Positions 1 to 8,651 of a stretch of 64,000 bases of DNA are shown here, in pieces. Positions within the stretch are counted from its first letter, which is position 1. Each line of letters begins with the position of its first letter. The translations under genes and the position numbers were made by a program. Source of the DNA: DYRB01 sp963845265 (GTDB taxonomy: Bacteria; Pseudomonadota; Gammaproteobacteria; Chromatiales; Chromatiaceae); contig CAWJRN010000014.1 of NCBI GenBank assembly GCA_963845265.1, forward strand, positions 186,001-250,000, given 5' to 3'. A model generated the notes under the pieces. That model did not search any database and was not told the DNA's origin. It saw only the letters and a program-made list of their open reading frames with translations.

Positions 1-1
1 G

Positions 2-124
2 TCCAGGGATGGCGGACATGCCGGAAATGCAGGAGCAATTTCCGGCAAGCCGTCCAGGGATGGAGGAGGTAGAGCCGCGTCTGGAACGGCGGCCAAGGAC
101 CCGCAGGCGGAGGACCAACCATGA
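2..124 (+). CDS. 3' end of a V-type ATPase operon gene (5' part outside window)
   Basis: An open frame runs from the window edge to a TGA whose last bases share ATGA with the start codon of the A-subunit gene, the usual sign of translational coupling. Only about 40 codons are visible. They are rich in Gly, Ala, Ser and Asp and look like a disordered tail, partly because the DNA contains a 51-base spaced direct repeat (bases 1-16 and 52-67). Position in front of the A subunit suggests a stalk subunit (E- or F-like), but the visible residues carry no diagnostic motif, so the subunit cannot be named. Confidence 0.4.
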   Translation, partial: SRDGGHAGNAGAISGKPSRDGGGRAASGTAAKDPQAEDQP

Positions 125-1908
125 GCATCGCATCCACCACCTGGATCAGCGGACCTGTGCTACGCGCCCGTCCCGAGGGGCCGTTCCGGCTGCGTGAGGC
201 GGTCACCGTCGGTCCGGACCGTCTGCTCGGGGAGGTCATTCGTATCGCCCGGGACCAGATCGTCGTCCAGGTCTACGAGGACACCAGCGGCCTGCGCCCG
301 GGCGCCGAGGTCGCGGGGAGCGGGCGCCTACTCTCGGTGCGCCTGGGGCCGGGTATCCTGGGCCATATTTTCGATGGCCTGTTGCGCCCCATGAGTGCGG
401 AAGCCGGTGCCTATGTGACCGCAGGGATGCAGGAGGAGGCCCCAGCGAGCTTCGAGTTTCGTCCCCGAGCGTCGCTAGGCGACCAGATGGGTCCCGGGTC
501 TGTGTTTGGCGATGCCGGTCGCGACGCCGGCGCCGACCAGGGCGAGGCCGCCTGGACCCAGCGCTGCCTGGTGCCACCGGACTGCCCCGGGGGCGAGGTC
601 GTGTTCATGGCTGCGGCCGGGTCCTACCCGGAGGACGAGACCGTCTGCCGCTTGCGCGATGCGAAGGGCAAGGAGCACGAGCTGGCCATGTCCCACCATT
701 GGCCCGTGCGCATCCCGCGCCCGGTCCAAAAGCGCCTTCCCTCGGACGAGCCCATGCTCACCGGGCAGCGGGTCATCGACTGCTTGTTCCCCATCCCGCG
801 GGGCGGCACAGCGGCGGTCCCGGGTGGATTCGGCACCGGCAAGACGGTCCTGCTGGAGACCGTCGCCAAGTGGTGCGACGCCGACGTGATCGTCTATGTC
901 GGCTGCGGCGAGCGCGGCAACGAACTGGCGGGCCTGTTGGCGGAGTTCCTTGAACTTGAGGACCCACGCAGCGGCCGGCCGCTGTTGGAACGGACGGTGG
1001 TCATCGCCAATACCTCGAACATGCCGGTCTCGGCGCGGGAGGCGAGTATCTACACCGGCATCACAGTGGCGGAATACTTCCGCGACCAGGGGCTCAACGT
1101 GACCCTCATGGCGGACTCAACCAGCCGCTGGGCCGAGGCCCTGCGCGAGGTCTCCGGGCGCCTGGGCGAGCTGCCCGGCGAGGCGGGTTATCCGGCCTAT
1201 CTCAGCAGCCGGTTGGCGGACTTTTACGAAAGGGCGGCGCGGGTGCGCACCCTGGGCGGCACCGTTGGTGCCGTGACCGTCCTGGGTGCGGTCAGCCCAC
1301 CCTCCGGGGACTTCTCCGAGCCCGTAACGAACCATACCAAGCGCTATGTGGGCTGTCTTTGGGCCCTGGATGTCCACCGTGCCCAGGCGCGCTTCTACCC
1401 CGCCATCCACCCCTTGCAGTCCTACAGCGTGGTGGCGCGCAACCTGGCGCGCTGGTGGCATGGGCAGGACTGCACGCGCTGGGAGGAGCTGCGTCGGCGC
1501 TTCCTCACCCTGCTGGAGGAGGAGGCCCACCTGGAGCGCATGGCCCGCATCATCGGGCGCGACGCCATGCCCGAACATCAGCGCCTGATCCTGCTCTGCG
1601 CCCAGTTGGTCAACCAGGCCTTCCTGCGCCAGTCGGCCTTCTCGGAGATCGACCGTTATGCCACGCCTGCGCGGCAGTCGGTGATGATGCGGCTCATCGG
1701 GCGCTTCGTCGAGGGCGCCGAGGATCTACTCCAGGCGGGCATAGCCCCGGAGGCCATCGCCTCCGAGCCCATTTTCCGGGCCCTGATGCGCATGGGCGAG
1801 GAGATCCCAGAGGGCGACTGGGAGCGTTACTCGGTCCTGGACCGGGACCTGACAGCGACCCTGCGGCGGCTTCGCGAGGCGCGGGATACTGCGGGCGCCG
1901 TCGGGTGA
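121..1908 (+). CDS. ntpA: V-type ATP synthase/ATPase catalytic subunit A
   Basis: Catalytic nucleotide-binding subunit of a membrane-peripheral V1/A1 ATPase that couples ATP turnover to H+ or Na+ transport. The 595-residue length suits the family. The N-terminal beta-barrel is followed by the extra non-homologous loop typical of A subunits (about residues 100-200), then the Walker A segment GGFGTGKT at 235-242, the GERGNE segment and the DSTSRWAEALRE region that in this family contacts nucleotide and the B subunit. The ATG overlaps the stop of the preceding gene and has GGAGG at 109-113, seven bases upstream. The B and D subunit genes follow. The coupling ion cannot be read from this subunit. 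Bacteria with such clusters usually also carry an F-type enzyme, so this one may act as an ion pump; that is inference. Confidence 0.96.
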   Translation: MSIASTTWISGPVLRARPEGPFRLREAVTVGPDRLLGEVIRIARDQIVVQVYEDTSGLRPGAEVAGSGRLLSVRLGPGILGHIFDGLLRPMSAEAGAYVTAGMQEEAPASFEFRPRASLGDQMGPGSVFGDAGRDAGADQGEAAWTQRCLVPPDCPGGEVVFMAAAGSYPEDETVCRLRDAKGKEHELAMSHHWPVRIPRPVQKRLPSDEPMLTGQRVIDCLFPIPRGGTAAVPGGFGTGKTVLLETVAKWCDADVIVYVGCGERGNELAGLLAEFLELEDPRSGRPLLERTVVIANTSNMPVSAREASIYTGITVAEYFRDQGLNVTLMADSTSRWAEALREVSGRLGELPGEAGYPAYLSSRLADFYERAARVRTLGGTVGAVTVLGAVSPPSGDFSEPVTNHTKRYVGCLWALDVHRAQARFYPAIHPLQSYSVVARNLARWWHGQDCTRWEELRRRFLTLLEEEAHLERMARIIGRDAMPEHQRLILLCAQLVNQAFLRQSAFSEIDRYATPARQSVMMRLIGRFVEGAEDLLQAGIAPEAIASEPIFRALMRMGEEIPEGDWERYSVLDRDLTATLRRLREARDTAGAVG

Positions 1909-1985
1909 TTCGCAATGAGCAGGTGTCCGCTGCGGACTAAACCCCTTCCCACCATTCCCTGCCTCGAAAGCGGGAGCGAGCGGCC

Positions 1986-3368
1986 ATGTACGCCAGACTG
2001 ATCGGAGAAGAGATCGCCGAACGCGCCGAGGGACCCTTGCTGTTCCTCAAGCGCAGCGTCGATGTGGGGCTCAACGAGGCCGTCGAGGTCGAGTCCGACG
2101 ATGGTCGCGTCCGCCTGGGGCGGGTCGCCGCCCTGGATGAAGAATCCGTTACGGTGGAAATGCTCGACGATACCGCCGGGCTCGCCTTGCAAGGGACCCG
2201 GGTGCGCTTCTTTGGGGAACCCCTGCGTTTTCGGGTGGGCCCCGGGCTGCTCGGTCGGGTCTTCAATGGGGTTGGACAGCCCATGGACGGCGGCCCACCC
2301 CTGGCCGCCGAACAGGCCCTGCGGGTCGAGGGCCTGCCGCTCAAGGCGTCCGCCCGTGAGGCACCCAGCGAGTTTCTGGAGACCGGCTTTACCGCCATTG
2401 ACCTCATGAACTCCCTGGTGCGAGGCCAGAAGCTGCCGTTGTTCTCCGGCGGTGGCCTGCCCCACGACCGCATCGCGGTGGACATCGCCTGCAATGCACG
2501 CCTGCCCGGGGCCAAGGCCAGTGCCGAGGGATTTGCCATCGTCTTCGCCGGCATCGGCATTCCCCACGAGAGCGCCCAGTTCTTTCGGGATGAGATGGAG
2601 CGCAGCGGGGCCCTGGCCCGCACCGTGCTGTTCCTCAACCTGGCCAGCGACTCCAGCGCCCAACGCCTGCTGACCCCGCGCTTTGCCCTGACCGCCGCCG
2701 AGTACATGGCGTTCACCGAGGGTAAGCACGTCCTGGTCATCCTCACCGACCTGACCAATTATTGCGAGGCCCTGCGCGAGGTCTCCGCCAGCCGCGGGGA
2801 GGTGCCCAGCCGCAAGGGCTATCCGGGCTACATGTACTCGGATCTGGCGACCCTCTACGAGCGCGCCGGGCGCATCCGCGGGGTGGCCGGCTCGGTGACT
2901 CAGGTGCCCATCCTGACCATGCCGTCGGACGACATCACCCACCCGATCCCGGACCTCACCGGCTACATCACTGAGGGTCAGATCGTGCTGGATCGCGACC
3001 TCCATCGACGAGACCTCTATCCACCCATCCGGGTTCTGCCCAGCCTTTCCCGGCTGATGAAGGACGGAACCGGCAAGGGACTGACCCACGCGGATCACCC
3101 GGCGCTGGCCGCCCAACTCTATGCCGCCTACGCCCAGGCCCAGCAGACCCGCATCCTGGCCAGCGTGGTGGGGGAGGACGGGCTGTCGCCCACGGACCGC
3201 CAGTACCTCGCCTTTGGCCAGGTCTTCGAGCGGGAGGTCATTAGCCACGACCAGCCGCGCAGCCTCGATCAGAGTATGGCCGCCGGTTGGCGTGCCCTGC
3301 GTGGTCTGCCACACTCGGAGCTCCACCGCCTGAGCGACGCCCAGATCGCCGCCCACCTGGCCGCTTGA
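1986..3368 (+). CDS. ntpB: V-type ATP synthase/ATPase regulatory subunit B
   Basis: Non-catalytic partner of subunit A in the A3B3 head. It is 460 residues, the normal length. It lacks a true P-loop where subunit A has one (GGGLPHDR replaces it), as expected for B subunits. It retains the family segments around IPHESAQFFRDEME and the LTDLTNYCEALREVSASR region, followed by PSRKGYPGYMYSDLA. A 77-base spacer separates it from ntpA, and a purine-rich GGGAGCGAGCGG precedes the ATG. The next gene, ntpD, begins ten bases after its stop, so the three head and shaft genes probably share a transcript. Confidence 0.96.
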   Translation: MYARLIGEEIAERAEGPLLFLKRSVDVGLNEAVEVESDDGRVRLGRVAALDEESVTVEMLDDTAGLALQGTRVRFFGEPLRFRVGPGLLGRVFNGVGQPMDGGPPLAAEQALRVEGLPLKASAREAPSEFLETGFTAIDLMNSLVRGQKLPLFSGGGLPHDRIAVDIACNARLPGAKASAEGFAIVFAGIGIPHESAQFFRDEMERSGALARTVLFLNLASDSSAQRLLTPRFALTAAEYMAFTEGKHVLVILTDLTNYCEALREVSASRGEVPSRKGYPGYMYSDLATLYERAGRIRGVAGSVTQVPILTMPSDDITHPIPDLTGYITEGQIVLDRDLHRRDLYPPIRVLPSLSRLMKDGTGKGLTHADHPALAAQLYAAYAQAQQTRILASVVGEDGLSPTDRQYLAFGQVFEREVISHDQPRSLDQSMAAGWRALRGLPHSELHRLSDAQIAAHLAA

Positions 3369-3378
3369 GGGTCAAGAC

Positions 3379-3999
3379 ATGTCCATCCGCGAGGTCATCC
3401 CCACCCACAGCGCCTACCTGGAGCTCAAGGAGGAGCGGGTTGGCATGCAGGAGGGCTACCGCTTCCTGGACGAGAAGCGGCTCATCCTCGCCGCCGAGAT
3501 CCTCACTGCCCTGGAGCTCTACACGAAGGAACTGGCGGCCTTCCATGCGGACTATGCCGTCGCTGGTCAGGCCCTGCGCGCCGCGGTCGGCCGCCATGGG
3601 CTGGAGGGCTTGAGCCTCTACCCGCCCGCGGCTGAGCCGGAGGGCGAGGTGACCCGGACCGAGCGCTCGGTCCTCGGGGTGCGGGTGCAGGAGACCCATT
3701 GGCCGCCTCAGCCTAGACCCGACCTTGCCCCGGCCCCTCCCCAGGCACTGGATCAAAGCCCGGAGGGTGACGCTTGCCGCGCCGCCTTCCTCGCGCTGCC
3801 CGAGCGCTGTGCGCGTCTCGCCGACCTGGCCGCCAACCTGGAGCGCCTGCGTGCCGAATACTCCCGTACCGCCCGGCGCGCCCGGGCCATGGAGGATGTG
3901 CTCCTGCCCGAGATCGATGCCACCCTGTCCGCCATCGACACCGCCCTGGAGGAGTTGGAGCGGGAGGAGGCGGTGCGGGTCCGGCGTGTGGCCCGGTGA
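3379..3999 (+). CDS. ntpD: V-type ATP synthase/ATPase central-stalk subunit D
   Basis: Central rotor shaft subunit of the V/A-type ATPase, linking the A3B3 head to the membrane ring. The 206-residue product is a long two-helix protein. The N-terminal segment (about 1-75) has the family pattern of a helix with regular Leu and charged residues and a LDEKRLILAAEI stretch. The C-terminal segment (about 135-200) is a second Arg/Leu/Ala-rich helix ending in RVRRVAR. The linker around 95-130 is Pro-rich. The Shine-Dalgarno GAGGG lies over the ntpB stop codon, consistent with coupled translation. It is the last recognisable ATPase gene of the operon; the next gene is unrelated. Confidence 0.93.
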   Translation: MSIREVIPTHSAYLELKEERVGMQEGYRFLDEKRLILAAEILTALELYTKELAAFHADYAVAGQALRAAVGRHGLEGLSLYPPAAEPEGEVTRTERSVLGVRVQETHWPPQPRPDLAPAPPQALDQSPEGDACRAAFLALPERCARLADLAANLERLRAEYSRTARRARAMEDVLLPEIDATLSAIDTALEELEREEAVRVRRVAR

Positions 4000-4017
4000 A
4001 CCAAGCGGAGTCGTGCG

Positions 4018-4515
4018 ATGATCGGTCACTTCCGCCGGGCTTCCATGGGGGCCGTTGGAACAATTTTGGCCCTGGGCCAGCGGTTGTCGGCTTGGTCCTT
4101 GTTGGTCACCCTGATCGCTATCTGGACCGCGCTGGGACTCACTGCCTTGACGGGGACGGCGCAGGCAGCGGAGTTGGAGCCCCCATCCGGGAGCCCGGAG
4201 CGGAAGGCGATACTGGACGCCCTGCGCGCGGAGTTGCGACGCTTTCAGGATGAGCCCATGGTCTTCGTCGTGCGGCACCTCAAGGTCGCCGACCGCTGGG
4301 CCTGGGTCGTAGCGGACCCCCAATCGCCGGATGCCACCAGCCATTACGAGACCGTTTCCGCCCTGCTGCGCAAGCGCGGCGGCAGTTGGACTCTGGTCGA
4401 GATGCCCTGCGCCGAGGAAGACAATCCTGAGTGCATCACGAATCCGGGCTATTTTCCCCGGCTGCGTGCGCGCCGACCAGATGTCCCGCCACGGATACTC
4501 CCTGCGGCTGAATGA
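4018..4515 (+). CDS. Secreted protein of unknown function
   Basis: A 165-residue protein not assigned to any named family. Residues 1-50 hold a basic start, a long hydrophobic stretch and an Ala-rich end (GTAQAAELE), which reads as a signal peptide or an anchor with cleavage near residue 50. The mature part begins with a helix-like segment (SPERKAILDALRAELRR). A beta-rich segment with WAWVVADPQ follows, then a YETVSALLRKRGGSW motif, and there are two cysteines spaced C-x7-C (near 131 and 139). It starts 18 bases after ntpD with GGAG upstream, so it may ride on the ATPase transcript, but nothing ties it functionally to the enzyme. Confidence 0.75.
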   Translation: MIGHFRRASMGAVGTILALGQRLSAWSLLVTLIAIWTALGLTALTGTAQAAELEPPSGSPERKAILDALRAELRRFQDEPMVFVVRHLKVADRWAWVVADPQSPDATSHYETVSALLRKRGGSWTLVEMPCAEEDNPECITNPGYFPRLRARRPDVPPRILPAAE

Positions 4516-4632
4516 GAGTGGAGCCGAACGAAACAGGTCGTAGGGTCCGCTATGCGGACGGGCAGCAGAACATGAGTCTTGCGTATTAACAATGAGATGA
4601 AGGCGTTTCCTAAACCATTTGCGTTGATCTAG

Positions 4633-4663
4633 TTAGTCCTGTGAAATCCTGTTAATCCTGTCC
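4633..4663. repeat. TCCTGT short tandem intergenic repeat
   Basis: Three TCCTGT units stand at 4637, 4647 and 4656, with AAT/TTAA between them. A related stretch with two ATCCTG units occurs at 60232-60256 in another intergenic gap. The rest of the 230-base gap between the secreted protein and the DUF808 gene holds no open frame or terminator that I could see. Confidence 0.5.
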
Positions 4664-4745
4664 TATTTCATCCCTGCCGTCCTGCTCGGCAAGTCGCAGG
4701 GTGGACCGACTACCTCGCTCCGATTTGCACCCTTGAGGACACCCC

Positions 4746-5699
4746 ATGGCCGGCTCCAGCCTGTTCGCCCTGATCGACGACATCGCCACCGTCCTGGACG
4801 ACATCTCCGTCATGACCAAGGTCGCGGCGCGCAAGACCGCCGGGGTCCTGGGTGACGACCTGGCCCTCAACGCCCAGCAGGTCTCCGGGGTGCGGGCCGA
4901 ACGCGAACTCCCCGTGGTCTGGGCCGTGGCCAAGGGCTCGCTGCGCAACAAGGCCATTCTGGTCCCGGCGGCCCTGGCCATCAGCCTCATCGCCCCCTGG
5001 GCCATCACGCCGCTACTCATGCTGGGAGGTGCCTATCTGTGCTTCGAGGGTGTCGAGAAGCTGGCCCACCCATGGCTGCACGGCCACGAGGATGAGCAGC
5101 ATCATCAGGTCCTGACCCAGGCCCTGGCCGACCCGGCGGTGGACCTGGCGGAGTTGGAGCGGGACAAGATTCAGGGGGCCATCCGCACGGACTTCGTGCT
5201 CTCGGCGGAGATCATCGTCATCACCCTGGGGATCGTGGCGGGGGCGTCCTTCATGACTCAGGTCGCAGTCCTGACGGGCATCGCCGTCATCATGACCGTG
5301 GGCGTCTATGGCCTCGTGGCTGGCATCGTCAAGCTCGACGATGCGGGCCTGTACCTGAGCATGAGGCAGGGGGAGGGCGGGCTCGTGGTGCTGCAGCGGC
5401 GCATCGGACGGGCCCTATTGGCCGCTGCGCCCTGGCTGATGAAGGCCTTGTCCGTCGTCGGTACCGCTGCGATGTTCCTGGTCGGCGGCGGCATCCTCAC
5501 CCATGGCCTGCCTGGGGCACATGACCTGATCTATAGCCTGACCCATTCCGCCGGGACGCTGCCCGGCATCGGAGGCACCCTGAACCTGATGCTGCCCCTG
5601 CTGCTCGACGCCCTGGTCGGGATCATCGCCGGGGCCCTGGTGCTTGTCGCCGTCACCCTGTGGGCACGCCTAATGCGCGCTCCTCAGGGTGTGGGTTGA
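4746..5699 (+). CDS. DUF808 family inner-membrane protein (YedI-like)
   Basis: A 317-residue integral membrane protein of the DUF808/YedI family, whose biochemical role is unknown. The N-terminal signature is clear: MAGSSLFALIDDIATVLDD, then DVSVMTKVAARKTAGVLGDD-like spacing and a conserved GAYLCFEGVEKL segment near 95-110. Hydrophobic segments follow near 75-100, 155-200, 215-250 and 270-310, suggesting several membrane crossings. GAGGA sits eight bases before the ATG. It stands alone between the V-ATPase block and the convergent narXL pair, so context gives no hint of function. Confidence 0.9.
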   Translation: MAGSSLFALIDDIATVLDDISVMTKVAARKTAGVLGDDLALNAQQVSGVRAERELPVVWAVAKGSLRNKAILVPAALAISLIAPWAITPLLMLGGAYLCFEGVEKLAHPWLHGHEDEQHHQVLTQALADPAVDLAELERDKIQGAIRTDFVLSAEIIVITLGIVAGASFMTQVAVLTGIAVIMTVGVYGLVAGIVKLDDAGLYLSMRQGEGGLVVLQRRIGRALLAAAPWLMKALSVVGTAAMFLVGGGILTHGLPGAHDLIYSLTHSAGTLPGIGGTLNLMLPLLLDALVGIIAGALVLVAVTLWARLMRAPQGVG

Positions 5700-5716
5700 A
5701 GGTTCGTTGTCCAGTC

Positions 5717-6370
5717 TCATGAACGCACCTGGCTGTTGATGGCCCACACCGCCGCCTCGACGCGAGTCTTGAGGCCAAGCTTCTTGAGCAGGTGCTTGAC
5801 GTGGACCTTGACGGTGCCGACTGTCAGGTCCAGGTCCCGGGCGATGAGCTTGTTGCTGTAGCCCCGGGTGATGAGGGCGAGGACCTCGGCCTCTCTTGGG
5901 GTCAGTCCGGCTTGGTCCGGGCGCTGGGGCCGAGGGTCGTCGCGTAGGGCGTGGGCGAGCAGCTCGGTGAGGCGTTGGCTGATCACCACCCGACCCTGGG
6001 TGGCGCGGCGCAAGCTATCGAGGATGTCCTCGGGCTCCATGTCCTTGAGCAGGTATCCATCGGCCCCGGCGCGCAGGGCGGCGACGACGTCCTCCTCGCT
6101 GTCGGACACGGTGAGCACGATGATGCGTGCGTCCAGGTCTGTCGCACGTAGCTGCTCCAGGGTCTGGAGGCCGCTCCAGCCCTTCATGTTGAGATCGAGC
6201 AGGATCAGGTCCGGGTCGGTCACCAGGGCCAGTGCCAGACCGCTCTCGCCGTCCGCCGCCTCGCCGATGAGTTTCAGGCTCGGCTCCATCTGGATCAGGT
6301 CCGCCACCCCCTTGCGGAAGAGGGGGTGGTCGTCGATGACCACGACGGTGGTCTTGGTGTCCGCGTTCAA
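5717..6370 (-). CDS. narL: NarL-type nitrate/nitrite response regulator
   Basis: Two-component response regulator, 217 residues. The receiver domain (1-125) has the acidic pair DD at 13-14, the phosphoacceptor Asp59 in LILLDLNMKG, and the conserved Thr and Lys positions. The C-terminal LuxR/GerE helix-turn-helix (about 150-212) carries LTPREAEVLALI and the recognition segment around VGTVKVHVKHLLKKLG. The start is a TTG sharing TTGA with the narX stop, and AGGAG lies eight bases upstream inside narX, so the pair is translationally coupled. Its place beside the nap operon suggests nitrate or nitrite control of that operon. The TTG start is chosen on overlap and ribosome site. Confidence 0.93.
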   Translation of the reverse strand: MNADTKTTVVVIDDHPLFRKGVADLIQMEPSLKLIGEAADGESGLALALVTDPDLILLDLNMKGWSGLQTLEQLRATDLDARIIVLTVSDSEEDVVAALRAGADGYLLKDMEPEDILDSLRRATQGRVVISQRLTELLAHALRDDPRPQRPDQAGLTPREAEVLALITRGYSNKLIARDLDLTVGTVKVHVKHLLKKLGLKTRVEAAVWAINSQVRS

Positions 6371-8340
6371 TGGAGCATCTCCTGGAGCATGGGTGCCCGG
6401 GGCGGCGCTGGGATGCCGCTCGGTCGGGGCTGGAAGCGGACCTGGATGCGGGTTCCGCGGCCGGGTCTGGAGTCGATGGTCAGGACTGCGTCCAGGCTCA
6501 GAGAGCGCTCGCGCATGATCGCCAGGCCATAGTGGTGGGCCGCGCCGTTACCACCCTGGATGCCCTGGCCGTCGTCTTCGATGAAGACCTGGACCTGGCC
6601 GTCGTGCAGGTCCAAGGCCACCCGGGCATGGGTGGCGTGGGCATGGCGGGCGACATTGGACATGGCTTCGCGGACGATCTGCAGGACGTGGATCTCCTCG
6701 TTGGGGGAGAGCAGGGAGGCGGGCAGGGCGTTGTCCAGGTCAATATTCAGGGCGCCACGGGTGCGAAATTCCTGGACCGTCTCCTCCAGGGCCCGACCCA
6801 GGCCGCGCTCATCTACCTTGAGGCGGAAGGTGGTGAGCAATTCACGCAATTGGCGATAGGCGCTGCTGATGCCCTCGCGCAGCTCGTCTAGGACTGCCAG
6901 GGACGCGGCCCCATTGCTCGGCTCCTTGAGCGATGCGGCAAGTCGGGTGACCTGGATCTTGAGGTAGGACAGGGACTGTGCCAGGGAGTCGTGGAGTTCC
7001 CGAGCCATGATGGTGCGCTCTTCATGGAGCACCAGGCGGCGCCCCTCGCGAGTGTGTTGCTGCAGGTTCAGCGCGGTGCCGATGTGGCCGGCCAAGGTCT
7101 CCATGAGTCGCTCCTGCCAGGGCTCGTCCGCGCGGTTCTCGGGCAAATCGATGAGCAGAACGCCGAAGGATCGGTCCCGGTCGCGTACCGGCAGGGAAAG
7201 GACGGAGCGCTCTGCCGGTGTGCCGACGGCGACCCTCAGGCGCTGGACGCGCTGGGTGTCCCGGCAGGCCGTGCAGCCCTCGTCTCGGCAGGGACTGTTC
7301 TGCTCCCGGTCGGGGCGGGTGCTGACAAGCACCTTGGCCTGGCCACCATTCTCGGATTCGGGCAGTGCGAGGTCAGCGAGGCACAGGGTGGCAGGCCCAG
7401 TACCCAGGGCGCGTTGGATGTCCGTGAGCACCCGTCCCAAGACCTGCTCCGTCACCGGCGCCTCGCTGAGGGTCTTGCTGGTGCGATAGAGGAGGTCCAG
7501 GGAGTGATTGCTGCGGGCCAGGTCTCGGGTCTTTTCGGCGACGCGCTGCTCCAGTGCCCCGTAGGTCTGGGACAGGCCCTCTGCCATGAGGTTGAGGGCC
7601 GCCCCGAGCCGGCCTAACTCGTCGTCGCCGCTGTAGCGGGTGCGCCCGCTGAAGTCCCCCCGTCGGGCCTGATCGGCGCAGCACAACAACTCCTGTAAGG
7701 GCGCGATGACCCGCCGGATCACCAGGGCCATGGCCACCAGGACGGCGCATACCGTGAGGCCGAGGGCAATCCACTGGATCAGGCGCAAAGTGGCGACGCG
7801 CCCCTCGGCGACTTCCTCCAGGGCGCGTACCAGGGCGTGGATTTGGGTGACGAACTCGTCCACCGCAGCTAGATATCTGGCTCTCGGCAGGTCGGGGACG
7901 GCACGCTCTGGACGGTTGCCTGGGTTGGTACTTGCCGCCAGCAGGGCGATGTGTTCCCGCAGCGGGGTACGCAGGTCTTCGCGCCACAGGCGGGAGACCC
8001 TGGCATAGGCCATGGTCACCGTGTCCCCGGACACATCCGGGACAGCACTGCGTAGCCGCGGGCTGCGCAGGCGCTCCTCAAACTCCTCGGCCAAGGCCTC
8101 GACCCGGGTGGCGCGTTCGGCCGGTGGTACGCTGTCGTCGGCCAGCGCGAGACCGACTCGGTAGGATTGCATGCGCAGGGACCCCGCCTGGTTGATGGCC
8201 GCTGCCATCCCCTCCATGGTCTGGGCGATGATCACGGAGGTCAGCATGCTGACCACGCCGAGGGCGACGATGGCGGCCATCAGTATCCCGAGCCGGATCA
8301 GGATGGGCTTGCGGGCGAGTTGTGAGATCAAGGAGGTCAC
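6367..8340 (-). CDS. narX: NarX-type nitrate/nitrite sensor histidine kinase
   Basis: Membrane sensor kinase, 657 residues. After a first membrane helix (about 17-40) comes the periplasmic P-box (about 47-66, including AAINQAGSLRMQSYRVG), the segment that binds nitrate or nitrite in NarX and NarQ. A second helix lies near 185-207, followed by a HAMP domain and a central region with clustered cysteines (CRDEGCTAC) like the NarX cysteine cluster. The kinase is of the HPK7 type: His450 in ARELHDSLAQSLSYLK, then HATPase boxes around NVARHAHATHARV and EDDGQGI. The start is GTG. It overlaps narL by four bases and diverges from the FNR/DNR-like regulator gene. Confidence 0.93.
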   Translation of the reverse strand: MTSLISQLARKPILIRLGILMAAIVALGVVSMLTSVIIAQTMEGMAAAINQAGSLRMQSYRVGLALADDSVPPAERATRVEALAEEFEERLRSPRLRSAVPDVSGDTVTMAYARVSRLWREDLRTPLREHIALLAASTNPGNRPERAVPDLPRARYLAAVDEFVTQIHALVRALEEVAEGRVATLRLIQWIALGLTVCAVLVAMALVIRRVIAPLQELLCCADQARRGDFSGRTRYSGDDELGRLGAALNLMAEGLSQTYGALEQRVAEKTRDLARSNHSLDLLYRTSKTLSEAPVTEQVLGRVLTDIQRALGTGPATLCLADLALPESENGGQAKVLVSTRPDREQNSPCRDEGCTACRDTQRVQRLRVAVGTPAERSVLSLPVRDRDRSFGVLLIDLPENRADEPWQERLMETLAGHIGTALNLQQHTREGRRLVLHEERTIMARELHDSLAQSLSYLKIQVTRLAASLKEPSNGAASLAVLDELREGISSAYRQLRELLTTFRLKVDERGLGRALEETVQEFRTRGALNIDLDNALPASLLSPNEEIHVLQIVREAMSNVARHAHATHARVALDLHDGQVQVFIEDDGQGIQGGNGAAHHYGLAIMRERSLSLDAVLTIDSRPGRGTRIQVRFQPRPSGIPAPPRAPMLQEMLH

Positions 8341-8651
8341 CCCCGACGTTGTATAGGCTTGGTGTCGTGGCGGAAAGGGGATACCACCAATGCCCTGTCA
8401 ATGCCAGTGCGGTGGACCCTCACGCCTGCCGAAGGCACATAAACTGTTGGTAAAATAATGTAATAGAGGAATGCTCCCACTACCTCCTCGGTGGTATGCG
8501 CGGGCATCATGTCCCGTCCAGGAGGAAATTTGAGTGGTTTGTAAGGGGCACCGTGCTGCGTAGCATGAGCGCTCTGGCAGGGTCGCAAGGGCGGTGTTTC
8601 GCCCGCTACAAGCATGCGCCCCGGCTCCGACTCCCCAGAGACCCAATCGCT
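8341..8651. other. Intergenic region between narX and the CRP/FNR-type regulator
   Basis: This 311-base divergent gap should hold the promoters of narX (minus) and of the regulator (plus). It contains an AT-rich stretch at about 8440-8470 (TTGGTAAAATAATGTAATAG) unlike the GC-rich surroundings, so a promoter there is likely, but I could not place -10/-35 hexamers with confidence. No TTGAT-N4-ATCAA box is present. An in-frame extension of the regulator back to 8496 is open, but it would add about 50 residues not usual for the family. Confidence 0.45.

Noticed and set aside
9..197. A 62-codon frame at the left edge
   Set aside because: It overlaps the ntpA start in another frame; the frame ending in the ATGA overlap is the better candidate for the upstream gene.
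1827..3356. A 509-codon minus-strand frame under ntpB
   Set aside because: Shadow of the B subunit gene; no family motif and no ribosome site.
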